In this document: positions 47,151-55,891 of the stretch, piece by piece
Numbering within the stretch: the first letter of the stretch is position 1
Layout of the letters: every line of letters begins with the position of its first letter
NCBI RefSeq assembly: GCF_040438645.1
Contig: NZ_CP159253.1
Span: forward strand, 2,046,001-2,110,000
Direction: 5' to 3'
Length of the DNA stretch: 64,000 bases
Origin: Mesorhizobium sp. WSM2240
Lineage (GTDB): Bacteria > Pseudomonadota > Alphaproteobacteria > Rhizobiales > Rhizobiaceae
Translations under genes and position numbers: made by a program
Notes under the pieces: model-generated
Seen by the model: the letters and a program-made list of their open reading frames with translations, nothing else
Told to the model about the DNA's origin: nothing
Databases searched by the model: none

Positions 47151-48689
47151 ATGCTTGCGAAGAAATTGCCGCACTTTCTGATGGCCGTTGGGCTGGCCGC
47201 AGCAATGGCGCTTTCGGCCATGCCGGCACGCGCCCAGGAGGCGCCCGCGGCGCAACCGGCGCCAGCGCCCAAGGAGCAGCCGAAGCCGAAGGAGGATCCC
47301 GGCCTCAAGGACGTGCTGAACGAACTCTTGAGCGGCGGCGAAGAGCCGCTGCCACCGCCCGCGCTCCAAGGCCGACGCCTGCCGTTCGGGCGCACCGAGA
47401 TCCAGCTCTCCTTCGCGCCGCTGGTCAGGGAGACGGCACCCGCCGTGGTTAATGTCTATGCGTCGCAGCAGGCGCGCCTGCGCTCGCCTTTCGAGGGCGA
47501 TCCATTCTTCGAACGGTTCTTCGGCCGCCAGGCGCCGCCACGCGCGCAATCGGCTCTTGGTTCCGGCGTGCTTGTCGATCCGAGCGGCATCGTCGTCACC
47601 AATTATCACGTCATCCGCGATGCCGACGCTGTGAAGGTAGCAACCGCCGACGGGCGCGAGTTCGAGAGCAAGGTGCTGCTCAAGGACGAATCGCTCGACC
47701 TCGGCGTGCTCAAGATCGAAAGCGACGATCCGTTTCCGGTGATCCCGATCGGCGATTCCGACGCGCTGGAGGTGGGCGATCTCGTCCTGGCGATGGGCAA
47801 TCCGTTCGGCGTCGGCCAGACCACAACCAGCGGCATCGTCTCCGCACTTGCCCGCACGCATATCGGCGTCAGCGATTTCGGTTTCTTCATCCAGACTGAC
47901 GCGGCGATCAATCCGGGCAATTCCGGTGGTCCGCTGATCAACATGACCGGCCAGCTCGTCGGCATCAACACGGCCATCTACAGCCGCAGCGGCGGCTCGA
48001 TCGGCATCGGTTTCGCCATTCCCTCCAACATTGTGCGCGCCGTGACCGAGGCGGCCAAGCAGGGCCGCGATTTCTTCGAACGCCCGTTCATCGGCGCGAC
48101 ATTCGAGCCGGTCACCGCGCAGATCGCCGACGCGCTCGGCATGGCGCGCCCTTCCGGCGCGCTCGTTGCGGCGATCGAGCCGGAAGGGCCGGCGGCGCGG
48201 GCCGGTCTGAGGCCGGGTGATGTAATCCTAGCCATGAACGATGTCGCGATCGAACATGTCGATGCGCTGGGGTATCGCCTGGCGACGAAGCCTGTCGGCA
48301 GCAAGGCCAGCCTCAGGGTGCTCAGCCAGAACGAGGAAAAAGCGGTCGAGATCGGCCTCGAGCGTGCGCCCGAGGGAGCGTCGGCCAAGGAAGTCGTGAT
48401 CCGGGGACGCAGCCCTTTCTCGGGGGCGAAGGTCGTCGAGCTTTCGCCACGCCTGGCGCAGCGCCTCCGGCTGCGGACCGACACCAAAGGTGTGACGATC
48501 CTCGACGTGGACCGCAACTCGCCGGCGGCCGGTTTTGGCTTCCAGCCGCGCGACATCGTGCGCGAAGTCAATGGCGAACTGATCGACACTCCCGATAAGC
48601 TGGCGGCGGTTGCCGCGCAGCAGACGCGCTGGTGGCGCTTTACGGTGGAGCGCGACGGGCAGTTGCTGCACCAGATGCTGCGGTACTGA
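47151..48689 (+). CDS. Periplasmic serine protease, DegP/HtrA family
   Basis: 512 residues from ATG 47151, which follows a good GGAGG. A signal peptide is clear (MLAKKLPHFLMAVGLAAAMA... cleaved after ARA at about 29). A Pro/Lys-rich linker precedes a trypsin-like domain with the full triad His153 (NYHVIRD), Asp183 (ESLDLGVLKI) and Ser258 (NPGNSGGPL). Two PDZ domains follow, about 300-385 and 420-505. Such enzymes degrade or refold damaged periplasmic proteins. rarA follows 7 bp behind its stop, so the two are probably co-transcribed. Which of DegP/DegQ/DegS it equals is not decided. Confidence 0.93.
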   Translation: MLAKKLPHFLMAVGLAAAMALSAMPARAQEAPAAQPAPAPKEQPKPKEDPGLKDVLNELLSGGEEPLPPPALQGRRLPFGRTEIQLSFAPLVRETAPAVVNVYASQQARLRSPFEGDPFFERFFGRQAPPRAQSALGSGVLVDPSGIVVTNYHVIRDADAVKVATADGREFESKVLLKDESLDLGVLKIESDDPFPVIPIGDSDALEVGDLVLAMGNPFGVGQTTTSGIVSALARTHIGVSDFGFFIQTDAAINPGNSGGPLINMTGQLVGINTAIYSRSGGSIGIGFAIPSNIVRAVTEAAKQGRDFFERPFIGATFEPVTAQIADALGMARPSGALVAAIEPEGPAARAGLRPGDVILAMNDVAIEHVDALGYRLATKPVGSKASLRVLSQNEEKAVEIGLERAPEGASAKEVVIRGRSPFSGAKVVELSPRLAQRLRLRTDTKGVTILDVDRNSPAAGFGFQPRDIVREVNGELIDTPDKLAAVAAQQTRWWRFTVERDGQLLHQMLRY

Positions 48690-48696
48690 GTGGACT

Positions 48697-50019
48697 ATGG
48701 CTGACCTGTTCAACGCCGACGAGCCGGAAAAAGCGCCACCCGGGCGGCCTTTGGCCGACCGGCTGCGTCCGGCGAGCCTTGGCGAAGTGGTCGGCCAGGA
48801 GCATCTGACCGGCGAGGATGGTGCGCTGACGCGCATGATCCGCTCGGGCTCACTCGGCTCGATGATCTTCTGGGGACCGCCGGGCACGGGAAAGACAACA
48901 GTCGCCAGGTTGCTGGCCGGCGAAACCGGCCTTGCCTTCGAGCAGCTTTCGGCAATCTTCTCGGGCGTCGCCGATTTGAAGAAGATGTTCGAGATGGCGC
49001 GGCTGCGCCGCTCGCAGGGCCGCCAGACGCTGCTTTTCGTCGACGAGATACACCGCTTCAACCGCGCTCAGCAGGATTCTTTTCTCCCGGTCATGGAAGA
49101 CGGCACGGTCATCCTGGTCGGCGCGACCACGGAAAACCCGTCCTTCGAACTCAATGCGGCGCTGCTGTCGCGGGCGCGGGTTCTGGTTTTTCACTCGCTG
49201 GGCGAGGACAGCATCGAAAGACTGCTCGCCCGCGCGGAGGAGGCCGAAGGCAAGGAACTGCCTCTGGACGAGGAGGCGAGGGCGGTTCTCGTGCGCATGT
49301 CGGACGGCGATGGGCGCGCGGCGCTGACGCTGGCGGAAGAGGTCTGGCGCGCCGCCAAATCCAAGGAAGTGTTCGACGCCGAAGGCCTGCAGCGCGTCGT
49401 GCAAAGGCGGGCGCCGATCTACGACAAGGGCCAGGACGGCCATTACAATCTGATCTCGGCGCTGCACAAATCGGTGCGCGGCTCCGATCCTGACGCCGCA
49501 CTCTACTATCTGGCGCGCATGTTCGATGCCGGCGAGGATCCGCTCTATCTCGGCAGACGGCTGGTGCGCATGGCAATGGAGGATATCGGGCTCGCCGACC
49601 CGCAGGCGCTGGTCGTCGCCAATGCGGCCAAGGATGCCTACGACTATCTCGGTTCGCCGGAGGGCGAACTCGCTTTCGCCGAGGCGACCGTCTATCTCGC
49701 CACCGCGCCCAAATCCAACGCCGTCTACACCGCATTCAAGAGCGCGACGCGTGCGGCCAAGGAGAACGGGTCGCTGCTGCCGCCGAAACATATTTTGAAC
49801 GCCCCGACCAAGCTGATGAAGGACGAGAGCTACGGCAAGGGCTACGAGTACGATCACGACACGCCCGAAGCCTTTTCTGGCCAGGACTATTTTCCCGAGA
49901 AGATGGGCCGCCAGACGTTCTACGACCCGCCCGAGCGCGGGTTCGAGCGTGAGATCAGGAAGCGGCTGGAATACTGGGCGAAGCTCAGGGCAGAACGATC
50001 GAAGGAAGGCGGCTCATAG
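48697..50019 (+). CDS. rarA: Replication-associated recombination protein A (AAA ATPase)
   Basis: 440 residues from ATG 48697. Walker A GPPGTGKTT at 60-68, Walker B LLFVDEIHRFN, sensor GATTENPSFELN. The C-terminal part HYNLISALHKSVRGSDPDAA, and YEYDHDTPEAFSGQDYFPE near the end, are typical of RarA/MgsA and the eukaryotic WRNIP1. It acts at stalled replication forks. rarA next to a DegP-type gene and crcB/rluC is a common alphaproteobacterial neighbourhood. Confidence 0.95.
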   Translation: MADLFNADEPEKAPPGRPLADRLRPASLGEVVGQEHLTGEDGALTRMIRSGSLGSMIFWGPPGTGKTTVARLLAGETGLAFEQLSAIFSGVADLKKMFEMARLRRSQGRQTLLFVDEIHRFNRAQQDSFLPVMEDGTVILVGATTENPSFELNAALLSRARVLVFHSLGEDSIERLLARAEEAEGKELPLDEEARAVLVRMSDGDGRAALTLAEEVWRAAKSKEVFDAEGLQRVVQRRAPIYDKGQDGHYNLISALHKSVRGSDPDAALYYLARMFDAGEDPLYLGRRLVRMAMEDIGLADPQALVVANAAKDAYDYLGSPEGELAFAEATVYLATAPKSNAVYTAFKSATRAAKENGSLLPPKHILNAPTKLMKDESYGKGYEYDHDTPEAFSGQDYFPEKMGRQTFYDPPERGFEREIRKRLEYWAKLRAERSKEGGS

Positions 50020-50052
50020 CCGGTCGCCTACGGCTGAAGAAGCACCGAATGC

Positions 50053-50331
50053 TTATTCCTGCCAGGGTTCCGAGCTCTTGAACTCGACGCCGACGCGCTC
50101 GCTCTTTCGCCAGCACACAACGATCCGGTAGGCTAAACCGTCCGATGGCACATGCAGCAGGAAACGGCCGGGCAGTTCGGTTTCGGCAGTGACATTCAGT
50201 TCGGCACCGCCGGAATGAATGTTGCGGACGATGCAGGGAATGCCGGCATTGTCACCGACCAGGATGACTGCGTTCTTCTGGACGGCGGGCCGCGGCTGGC
50301 TGCGGCGTTCCGGCTGGTGGGATGGGGGCAT
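50053..50331 (-). CDS. PilZ-domain-like protein
   Basis: 92 residues. A short basic N terminus (PERRSQPRP) contains an RxxxR, as in the c-di-GMP-binding arm of PilZ, followed by a beta-barrel pattern with VRNIHSGGAEL in the place of the (D/N)xSxxG motif. The Ser is shifted by one residue, so nucleotide binding may be weak. It is convergent with rarA and divergent from the DUF1236 gene. PilZ proteins alter motility or surface polysaccharides in response to c-di-GMP; the target is unknown. Confidence 0.72.
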   Translation of the reverse strand: MPPSHQPERRSQPRPAVQKNAVILVGDNAGIPCIVRNIHSGGAELNVTAETELPGRFLLHVPSDGLAYRIVVCWRKSERVGVEFKSSEPWQE

Positions 50332-50530
50332 GTCTGCTCCGGAGGGCGGCGACGCTCGTTATCTTTGAACCTGCTTATAAACCAAAACCAATCGGCGGAA
50401 CGGGGTCAAGCGTTTATCGCCCAATGCACCGGAAACTCCGCGGCAGGCCCATTTCGCTGCCGAACGGGAACGTCTTGGCGCTTCGTCAGTTTGGAGCCGC
50501 TTTCGATTCCAATGGAGAACGGAGATTACC

Positions 50531-50839
50531 ATGAAAATCCATCTTACCAGCGCTGTTGCCGGACTTCTGCTGCTTGGCGGAGCGGGCTTTGCCATCGCGC
50601 AGGATGTCGTCATCGCCCCCGAACAGGAGACGGTCATCCGCGAATATGTCACGACGCAGAAGGTCGCGCCGGCCGAAGTGCCTGCAGACGTCCAGATCAC
50701 GGTCGGCTCGACGCTCCCGGATACGGTCGAACTGCATACGCTCGACGTTCCGGATGTGAACTACAGCTATGTCGTGGTCGGCGGGCAGACTGTCCTGGTC
50801 GAGCCGGACACGCGCAAGATCGTCCATATCATGCAGTGA
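50531..50839 (+). CDS. DUF1236 family exported protein
   Basis: 102 residues with a signal peptide (MKIHLTSAVAGLLLLGGAGF, cleavage after AIA-Q). The mature part has two similar halves: TVIREYVTTQKVAPAEVPAD with VGSTLPDTVELHTL, and a C-terminal YVVVGGQTVLVEPDTRKIVH. This is the DUF1236 pattern frequent in rhizobia; function unknown, presumably periplasmic. The RBS GGAGATTACC supports the ATG. A terminator follows. Confidence 0.85.
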   Translation: MKIHLTSAVAGLLLLGGAGFAIAQDVVIAPEQETVIREYVTTQKVAPAEVPADVQITVGSTLPDTVELHTLDVPDVNYSYVVVGGQTVLVEPDTRKIVHIMQ

Positions 50840-50863
50840 GTGCCCCACTCATTGTGGGTGCTT

Positions 50864-50892
50864 CCGCCGGACCGAAAGGCCCGGCGGTTTGC
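50864..50892 (+). terminator. Terminator after the DUF1236 gene
   Basis: CCGCCGG (50864-50870) pairs with CCGGCGG (50881-50887), inner CC/GG pair and a GAAA loop, followed by TTTGCTTT. Confidence 0.7.
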
Positions 50893-51095
50893 TTTGAGCG
50901 CTCTTCAAGACATTGGTTGACGAACCCGGCCGCTGCGGGCAGGAAGCGACTGGATCACTGGGCGAAACTCAGACACGAAAGCCAAGACGGAAGCGGCACG
51001 TCTTGAACCTCACTTTTGCGAGACCGTGTGCCTTGCGGCTATGAATAGATCGGTCGCAGGCCTGGCCGGCGACGCGCGGCTGTCGGGACGGGTTG

Positions 51096-51503
51096 ATGCA
51101 GGAATTGCTTGGCACTTTGATGTGGGTGGCGCTTGGCAGTGCCTTTGGCGGAATGGCCCGGTTCTTTCTCTCCGGGTTTGTTGGCCGCCGCATCGGCGAG
51201 ACATTTCCCTGGGGCACGACGGTCGTCAATGTCACGGGCGCCTTTGCAATTGGATTATTTGCTGCTGCGGCGGATGGAAAATTGCTTTTCGATACCCCTG
51301 CAGCCTGGACTTTCGTCATCACCGGTTTTCTCGGTAGCTACACGACAGTTTCCTCATTCAGTTTGCAGACGCTGACGCTTGCCCGCGACGGCGACTGGCT
51401 GCAGGCCGGCGGTAACGTGCTTCTGTCGGTTGTGCTTTGCCTTTGCGCAGTCGCGGCCGGCTTCGCCATCGGCGCCTCGACGTTCGGAGGTGGTATACTT
51501 TGA
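51096..51503 (+). CDS. crcB: Fluoride channel subunit CrcB/Fluc (first)
   Basis: 135 residues, four membrane helices. Conserved GGMARFFLSG (helix 1), PWGTTVVNVTGAFAIGLF (helix 2, with the Asn that lines the pore) and GFLGSYTTVSSFSLQTLTL (helix 3, the GxxGxxTTFS-type sodium and fluoride site) are all present. Fluc channels are dual-topology dimers or paired heterodimers and export fluoride. A second crcB-like gene overlaps its stop, which suggests a heterodimeric channel. Start chosen at ATG 51096; a TTG lies one codon earlier. I looked for a fluoride riboswitch upstream and saw none. Confidence 0.92.
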   Translation: MQELLGTLMWVALGSAFGGMARFFLSGFVGRRIGETFPWGTTVVNVTGAFAIGLFAAAADGKLLFDTPAAWTFVITGFLGSYTTVSSFSLQTLTLARDGDWLQAGGNVLLSVVLCLCAVAAGFAIGASTFGGGIL

Positions 51504-52012
51504 CCCAGCCGCTGACCGACCATCGCCAAAAGCCGGATGGACAGTTGGCGATACCGGAACCGCATGCCGGAAAAGCTCCCGTTGGCTCCCGCTGGCACAA
51601 AATTCGCGATGCTTCGATGCTGTATGCGCTCGTGGCGCTGGGAAGCACGGTCGGCAGCGTGCTGCGGGCTCTCGCCTCGATGGCGAGCGTCAGTCTTCTG
51701 GGACCCGGTTTCCCCGTGGGCACGCTCTTTGTGAACGTGCTTGGCTCCTTCACCATCGGCTTCTACGCTACGCTGACCGGTCCCGGCGGCCGCGTTTTTG
51801 CCGGTCCTCGCTCGCGCCAATTCGTGATGGCCGGCATTTGCGGCGGCTTCACCACCTTCTCGATCTTCAGCCTCGAGACGTTCGATCTCCTGCAGGACGG
51901 GCGTCTGCTCGCGGCGGGACTGAATATAGGAATTTCCGTCACGGCCTGGCTCGCCGCCGTCTGGCTTGGCCACATGGTCGCATCGCGGCTCAACCGTTTG
52001 AAGGGATATTGA
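51500..52012 (+). CDS. crcB: Fluoride channel subunit CrcB/Fluc (second)
   Basis: 170 residues from a TTG at 51500, overlapping the previous TGA and preceded by GGAGG at 51486-51490. A longer open frame reaches 51437. The cytosolic N-terminal extension (about 45 residues) is hydrophilic. The four-helix core then has LGSTVGSVLRALAS, FPVGTLFVNVLGSFTIGFY and GICGGFTTFSIFSLETFDL. Together with the first copy it should form a two-subunit Fluc channel in the inner membrane. Confidence 0.88.
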   Translation: MTQPLTDHRQKPDGQLAIPEPHAGKAPVGSRWHKIRDASMLYALVALGSTVGSVLRALASMASVSLLGPGFPVGTLFVNVLGSFTIGFYATLTGPGGRVFAGPRSRQFVMAGICGGFTTFSIFSLETFDLLQDGRLLAAGLNIGISVTAWLAAVWLGHMVASRLNRLKGY

Positions 52013-52015
52013 ACC

Positions 52016-52354
52016 ATGCAAATACCGAAACAGGCACAGTTGCTGCGGGTATTCATCGGCGAGAATGATCGGGATAATGGCCGCCCGCTCTATGAAACGA
52101 TCGTGCTCAAGGCACGCGAGATGCAGATCGCGGGCGCGACTGTCATGCGGGGCGCGATGGGATATGGCCATTCCAGCCGGCTGCACACGACAAAAATCCT
52201 TCGTCTGTCGGAAGATCTGCCGCTGGTCATCGAGATCGTCGACAGCGAGGACAAGATCAATGCCTTTCTGCCAGTGCTTGATGCGATCATGACGAGCGGG
52301 TTGATCACGCTGGAGAAGGTCCAAGTCGTCCAGTATGGGACCAACGGACATTGA
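52016..52354 (+). CDS. DUF190 protein (PII-like fold), fluoride operon
   Basis: 112 residues. AQLLRVFIGENDRDNGRPLY, then AREMQIAGATVMRGAMGYGH and LSEDLPLVIEIVDSEDKINA, are the DUF190 pattern. DUF190 proteins often sit next to crcB and adopt a PII-like ferredoxin fold; a ligand-sensing role is assumed in the literature but not settled. It starts 3 bp after the second crcB stop, so it is in the same operon. Confidence 0.88.
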   Translation: MQIPKQAQLLRVFIGENDRDNGRPLYETIVLKAREMQIAGATVMRGAMGYGHSSRLHTTKILRLSEDLPLVIEIVDSEDKINAFLPVLDAIMTSGLITLEKVQVVQYGTNGH

Positions 52355-52445
52355 CCCGCTTCCGATTTGCTGTTTTCGGATTGTGGCTCGTAAGAAGCCT
52401 CGGCTGATGCTATTGCGCCCGATCGGAACCGGATAAGAAACCACG

Positions 52446-53432
52446 ATGGCAGGCGTTGAACAGATCAAGGTCGAGGCCGGCGAGACGGGCATGCGGCTCG
52501 ACCGCTGGTTCAAGACGCATTTTCCCGGCCTGGGCTTCGGCCATTTGCAGAAGCTGCTGCGTTCGGGCCAGATCAGGGTGGATGGCGGTCGCGCCAAGGC
52601 CGACACTCGCGTCGAGCCGGGCCAGATGATCCGCATCCCGCCGCTTGGCGTCGATCAGAAGGGCGCTGGCCCGCTGACCACAAAAACCATGCGCAATCAG
52701 GACGATGGCGACGTTCTTTCGCAGATGCTTCTCTATGAGGATCCGAAGGTCTTCGTCTTCAACAAGCCGGCCGGGCTTGCCGTGCAGGGCGGCTCGGGCG
52801 TGGTGCGCCACGTAGACGACATGCTGGAGGCCTGGCGCAATTCCAAGGGTGAGAAGCCGCGGCTGGTGCATCGCCTTGACCGCGACACGTCGGGTGTGCT
52901 GGTTGTCGCCCGCACCCGCCTTGCGGCGATGAAGCTCGCCGAGGCGTTTCGCGGGCGCGACGCCAAGAAGACCTACTGGGCGCTGGTCAAGGGCGTGCCG
53001 AAAAAGCGCGAGGACAAGATCTCGACCTGGCTGGTCAAGGAACCGACGCCGGACGGCGACCGCGTGCGGGTAGCGCAGCATGGCGAAAAGGACGCCGACC
53101 ACGCGGTTTCGTATTATCGCGTGCTCGAACAGGCCGGGCAGACGCTGTCCTGGCTGGAGATGGAGCCGCATACCGGCCGCACGCATCAACTGCGTGTCCA
53201 TGCCGCCCATATTGGCTGCCCGATCATCGGCGATCCGAAATATTTCGAGGCCGACACCAACTGGGATTTTCCCGGCGGCATCCAGAACCGGCTGCACCTC
53301 CACGCCAGGCGCATCCGCATTCCCCATCCCGACAAGGGCGTGATCGACGTCACCGCGCCGATGCCGCCGCATATGCGCCAGAGCTGGAACCTGCTTGGCT
53401 TCGACGAGGCGAATGCCGGAGAAGACAGTTGA
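52446..53432 (+). CDS. rluC: RluA-family 23S rRNA pseudouridine synthase (RluC-like)
   Basis: 328 residues. An N-terminal S4 RNA-binding domain (GMRLDRWFKTHFPGLGFGHL ... RSGQIRVDGGRAKADTRV) is followed by the catalytic domain with HRLDRDTSGVLVVARTRLAA, whose Asp is the nucleophile. HTGRTHQLRVHAAHIGCPIIGDPKY is the conserved C-terminal part. RluC modifies U955, U2504 and U2580 of 23S rRNA in E. coli; RluD is the alternative. The TGA overlaps the TTG start of the transporter. Confidence 0.88.
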   Translation: MAGVEQIKVEAGETGMRLDRWFKTHFPGLGFGHLQKLLRSGQIRVDGGRAKADTRVEPGQMIRIPPLGVDQKGAGPLTTKTMRNQDDGDVLSQMLLYEDPKVFVFNKPAGLAVQGGSGVVRHVDDMLEAWRNSKGEKPRLVHRLDRDTSGVLVVARTRLAAMKLAEAFRGRDAKKTYWALVKGVPKKREDKISTWLVKEPTPDGDRVRVAQHGEKDADHAVSYYRVLEQAGQTLSWLEMEPHTGRTHQLRVHAAHIGCPIIGDPKYFEADTNWDFPGGIQNRLHLHARRIRIPHPDKGVIDVTAPMPPHMRQSWNLLGFDEANAGEDS

Positions 53433-54346
53433 GCGGCGCAGCCGGCGCCTTCGACCGGCGCGACGCGGTCGATCTGGCCGCGGCGGCGATCATGATCGGC
53501 CTGACCTTTTCATGGGGGCTGAACGGCGTCGCCGCCAAGATCTCCTATGCCGGCTTCAGTCCGGTCTTCGTCGCCGTCGCGCGCTCGGCTATCGGCGGGT
53601 TGCTGGTGTTCCTGTGGTGCCGCTATCGCGGCATACGGCTGTTCGACAGCGACGGCACGCTGTGGCCGGGGCTGCTCGCAGGTTTGCTGTTCGGTGGAGA
53701 ATTCCTGCTGATCTTCGTCGGCTTGGAGTTTACCACGGTGGCGCGCAGCACGCTGATGGTCAACACGATGCCGTTCTGGGTGCTGGTCGGCGCGCACTTC
53801 CTGCTTGGCGAACATATGACGCTGCGCAAATGGACGGGCCTCGCTCTGGCCTTCGCCGGTGTCGTGCTGGTGTTTTCCGACAAGCTTAGCCTGCCCGGCC
53901 CGGAGGCGATCACCGGTGATATTATGAGCCTGGGCGCAGGAATTCTGTGGGCCGCGACAACGCTGGTCATCAAGAAGAGCAGGCTTGCCACGACCAGCGC
54001 CGAAAAGCTGCTGCTCTACCAACTGGCGGTTTCGGCTGTGATGGCCCTGCCGCTGCTGCCGCTTGCCGGCCCCGCCTTGCGCGAATTCTCGGGACCGGCC
54101 TACGCTGCCCTGCTGTTCCAGGCTGTCTATGTCGTCGCCTTCACCTATATTCTATGGTTCTGGCTGATGCGGCGCTATCCCGCGGCCGGGTTGTCGAGCT
54201 TTGCCTTCCTGACGCCGGCCTTCGGTGTTCTCTGTGGCGGGCTTCTACTTGGTGAGCCGCTGAGCATAAGGATTTTCGCCGCCCTCGGCCTTATCGCGAC
54301 GGGGCTGGTTATCGTCAACCGACCGCCGCGCCGGCAGCTTTTATGA
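53429..54346 (+). CDS. EamA/DMT-family transporter
   Basis: 305 residues, ten membrane helices in two EamA repeats (about 15-145 and 155-295). The start is a TTG at 53429 overlapping the rluC stop, beginning MSGAAGAFDRRD; the ATG-type codons inside the first helix would lose part of it. ARSTLMVNTMPFWVLVGAHF and the second-repeat PAAGLSSFAFLTPAFGVLCG are typical. DMT proteins export amino acids or metabolites; the substrate is unknown. ATP12 follows 7 bp behind. Confidence 0.85.
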   Translation: MSGAAGAFDRRDAVDLAAAAIMIGLTFSWGLNGVAAKISYAGFSPVFVAVARSAIGGLLVFLWCRYRGIRLFDSDGTLWPGLLAGLLFGGEFLLIFVGLEFTTVARSTLMVNTMPFWVLVGAHFLLGEHMTLRKWTGLALAFAGVVLVFSDKLSLPGPEAITGDIMSLGAGILWAATTLVIKKSRLATTSAEKLLLYQLAVSAVMALPLLPLAGPALREFSGPAYAALLFQAVYVVAFTYILWFWLMRRYPAAGLSSFAFLTPAFGVLCGGLLLGEPLSIRIFAALGLIATGLVIVNRPPRRQLL

Positions 54347-54353
54347 GGCAACT

Positions 54354-55145
54354 ATGCGCGATCTCCTGAACGATCTCGACGCCCAGAAATATCTGTCCGA
54401 CCCGGATCCTATCCGGCGCGCCCAGAGTCAGATGAAGACGCAACTGCCGAAGCGCTTCTATAAGGACGTTTCAATTGCGCCGACGGGCGAAGGATTTGGC
54501 GTCCACCTCGACGGCCGCCCGGTACGAACGCCGGGCAAGGCCATTTTGGCGTTACCCACCGAGAAGGCGGCCAAGCTGGTGGCGGAAGAGTTCGCCGCGC
54601 AGGGCGAAAAGATCGACCCTTCGACTATGCCGGTCTACCGTCTCGTCAACACGGCGATCGACGGTGTTGCTGCCGATCCCGCCGCGGTGCGCGACGATGT
54701 TGCGCGCTTCGCCTCATCCGATCTGCTCTGCTATCGCGCCGACGCGCCAGCCGGGTTGGTGGAGCGTCAGGCGACGGCCTGGGATCCGGTTCTCGACTGG
54801 GCGCAGCGGGCGCTCGGCGCGCGGCTCTTGCTTGCGCAAGGCGTGATTCATGTCGAACAGCCGCGCAAAGCTGTCGAGGCAATCGAAGCGCACCTCGCGC
54901 TGCGCCAGAATCCGTTGAGGCTCGCCGCACTGCACCTGATGACGACGCTCACTGGTTCGGCGCTTCTGGCGATCGCGGTCGAAGCCGGCGAAATCGACGC
55001 AGAGACGGCCTGGTCGGCCGCCCATGTCGACGAAGACTGGCAGACGGAGCAATGGGGCCAGGATTCCGAGGCGATGGCTCGTCGCGCGTACCGCAAGCAC
55101 GACATGATGGCAGCCGCGCGATTGCTGGAAGCGTTGGAACGATAA
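54354..55145 (+). CDS. ATP12 family F1-ATPase assembly chaperone
   Basis: 263 residues. The conserved KRFYKDVSIAPTGEGFGVHLDGRPVRTPGK and a C-terminal DEDWQTEQWGQDSEAMARR are the ATP12 signature; ATP12 binds the F1 alpha subunit during assembly in mitochondria and alphaproteobacteria. The first 25 residues are not conserved in the family, so a start at MKTQLPKRF (54432) is also possible. Neighbours EamA and rluC are on the same strand. Confidence 0.9.
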   Translation: MRDLLNDLDAQKYLSDPDPIRRAQSQMKTQLPKRFYKDVSIAPTGEGFGVHLDGRPVRTPGKAILALPTEKAAKLVAEEFAAQGEKIDPSTMPVYRLVNTAIDGVAADPAAVRDDVARFASSDLLCYRADAPAGLVERQATAWDPVLDWAQRALGARLLLAQGVIHVEQPRKAVEAIEAHLALRQNPLRLAALHLMTTLTGSALLAIAVEAGEIDAETAWSAAHVDEDWQTEQWGQDSEAMARRAYRKHDMMAAARLLEALER

Positions 55146-55147
55146 TA

Positions 55148-55471
55148 TTACGACACGCCGAGCGCCCGCAGGACGTTCGGGACGGCGGGCAGGGTGAGCA
55201 GCACGACCCCCGCGAGCCAGATTGTTCCGGTGATCGTCGATTTTGGCTCACCCGCCAAACGCTCGTACAGCGCCGCCGGCACGCCGGCTATCATCAGCGT
55301 CAGGGTCGAAAGGATCAGCGCGCTCGCCATATAGACTGGCTGCGTCATCATTGGCGCCCAGGTCGGGTACCAGACGGGATAGAGCAGGAATACGGCGAGC
55401 ACCCAGGGCGAGAAGATGCCGTTGACGATGGCCACCGCCATGATCGGCACGAGCGCGTTGCGGTCCATCAT
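55148..55471 (-). CDS. Small integral membrane protein, unknown
   Basis: 107 residues from ATG 55471 with GGGGAAC ahead; the next codon is also an ATG. Three hydrophobic segments (about 8-28, 41-65 and 79-99), with YPVWYPTWAPMMTQPVYMAS between the first two. No family recognised. It follows the YggT-like gene, whose stop is one base before its start codon, so both are in one operon and may form a small membrane complex. Confidence 0.65.
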   Translation of the reverse strand: MMDRNALVPIMAVAIVNGIFSPWVLAVFLLYPVWYPTWAPMMTQPVYMASALILSTLTLMIAGVPAALYERLAGEPKSTITGTIWLAGVVLLTLPAVPNVLRALGVS

Positions 55472-55472
55472 G

Positions 55473-55781
55473 TCAGTTCCCCGCAGTGGCGACCGGCGCA
55501 AGGCCGAGATTGAGGAGAAGGATGAGATAGGCGACGCGCAAGGCCATCAGCCACAGCGCGCCGAACACCAGCACGATCGTCTTGGATAGAACCTGCGGCG
55601 TTATCAGCCGCACGAGATTGGCGACCGGATCGGTGACCTTCTTGAAGAAGCGCCAGATGTAGTTGTCCCAATCCTCGGCGACAAAGAAGCCGAGCAGGAG
55701 CCGTCCAAGCATCGTGTACATGATCGCGGCGAGGATGAAGTTCGGTATATGGAAATACCAATAGGTCCAGAAACTGCTCAT
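55473..55781 (-). CDS. YggT-like membrane protein
   Basis: 102 residues with two hydrophobic stretches (about 8-35 and 64-93). The middle TDPVANLVRLITPQVLSKTI resembles the YggT motif that links the two segments (DPxxxPxRRxxP), but with a weaker Pro pattern. Function of YggT proteins is unclear (linked to envelope and cell division or osmotic tolerance in some species). Read together with the following small membrane gene. Confidence 0.62.
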   Translation of the reverse strand: MSSFWTYWYFHIPNFILAAIMYTMLGRLLLGFFVAEDWDNYIWRFFKKVTDPVANLVRLITPQVLSKTIVLVFGALWLMALRVAYLILLLNLGLAPVATAGN

Positions 55782-55891
55782 TCAATGGTCGCCCCGACGC
55801 CCCGATCTCGCTGCTTATGGCAGCGGATGCCTAGAAATGAAAGCGGGGTCCGTTGCCGGACCCCGCCTCGTTTTGTCGACCAACCCGAAAA

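Noticed and set aside
50840..51095. Fluoride riboswitch before crcB
   Set aside because: The conserved blocks of the crcB motif could not be found by eye; only the DUF1236 terminator is clear.
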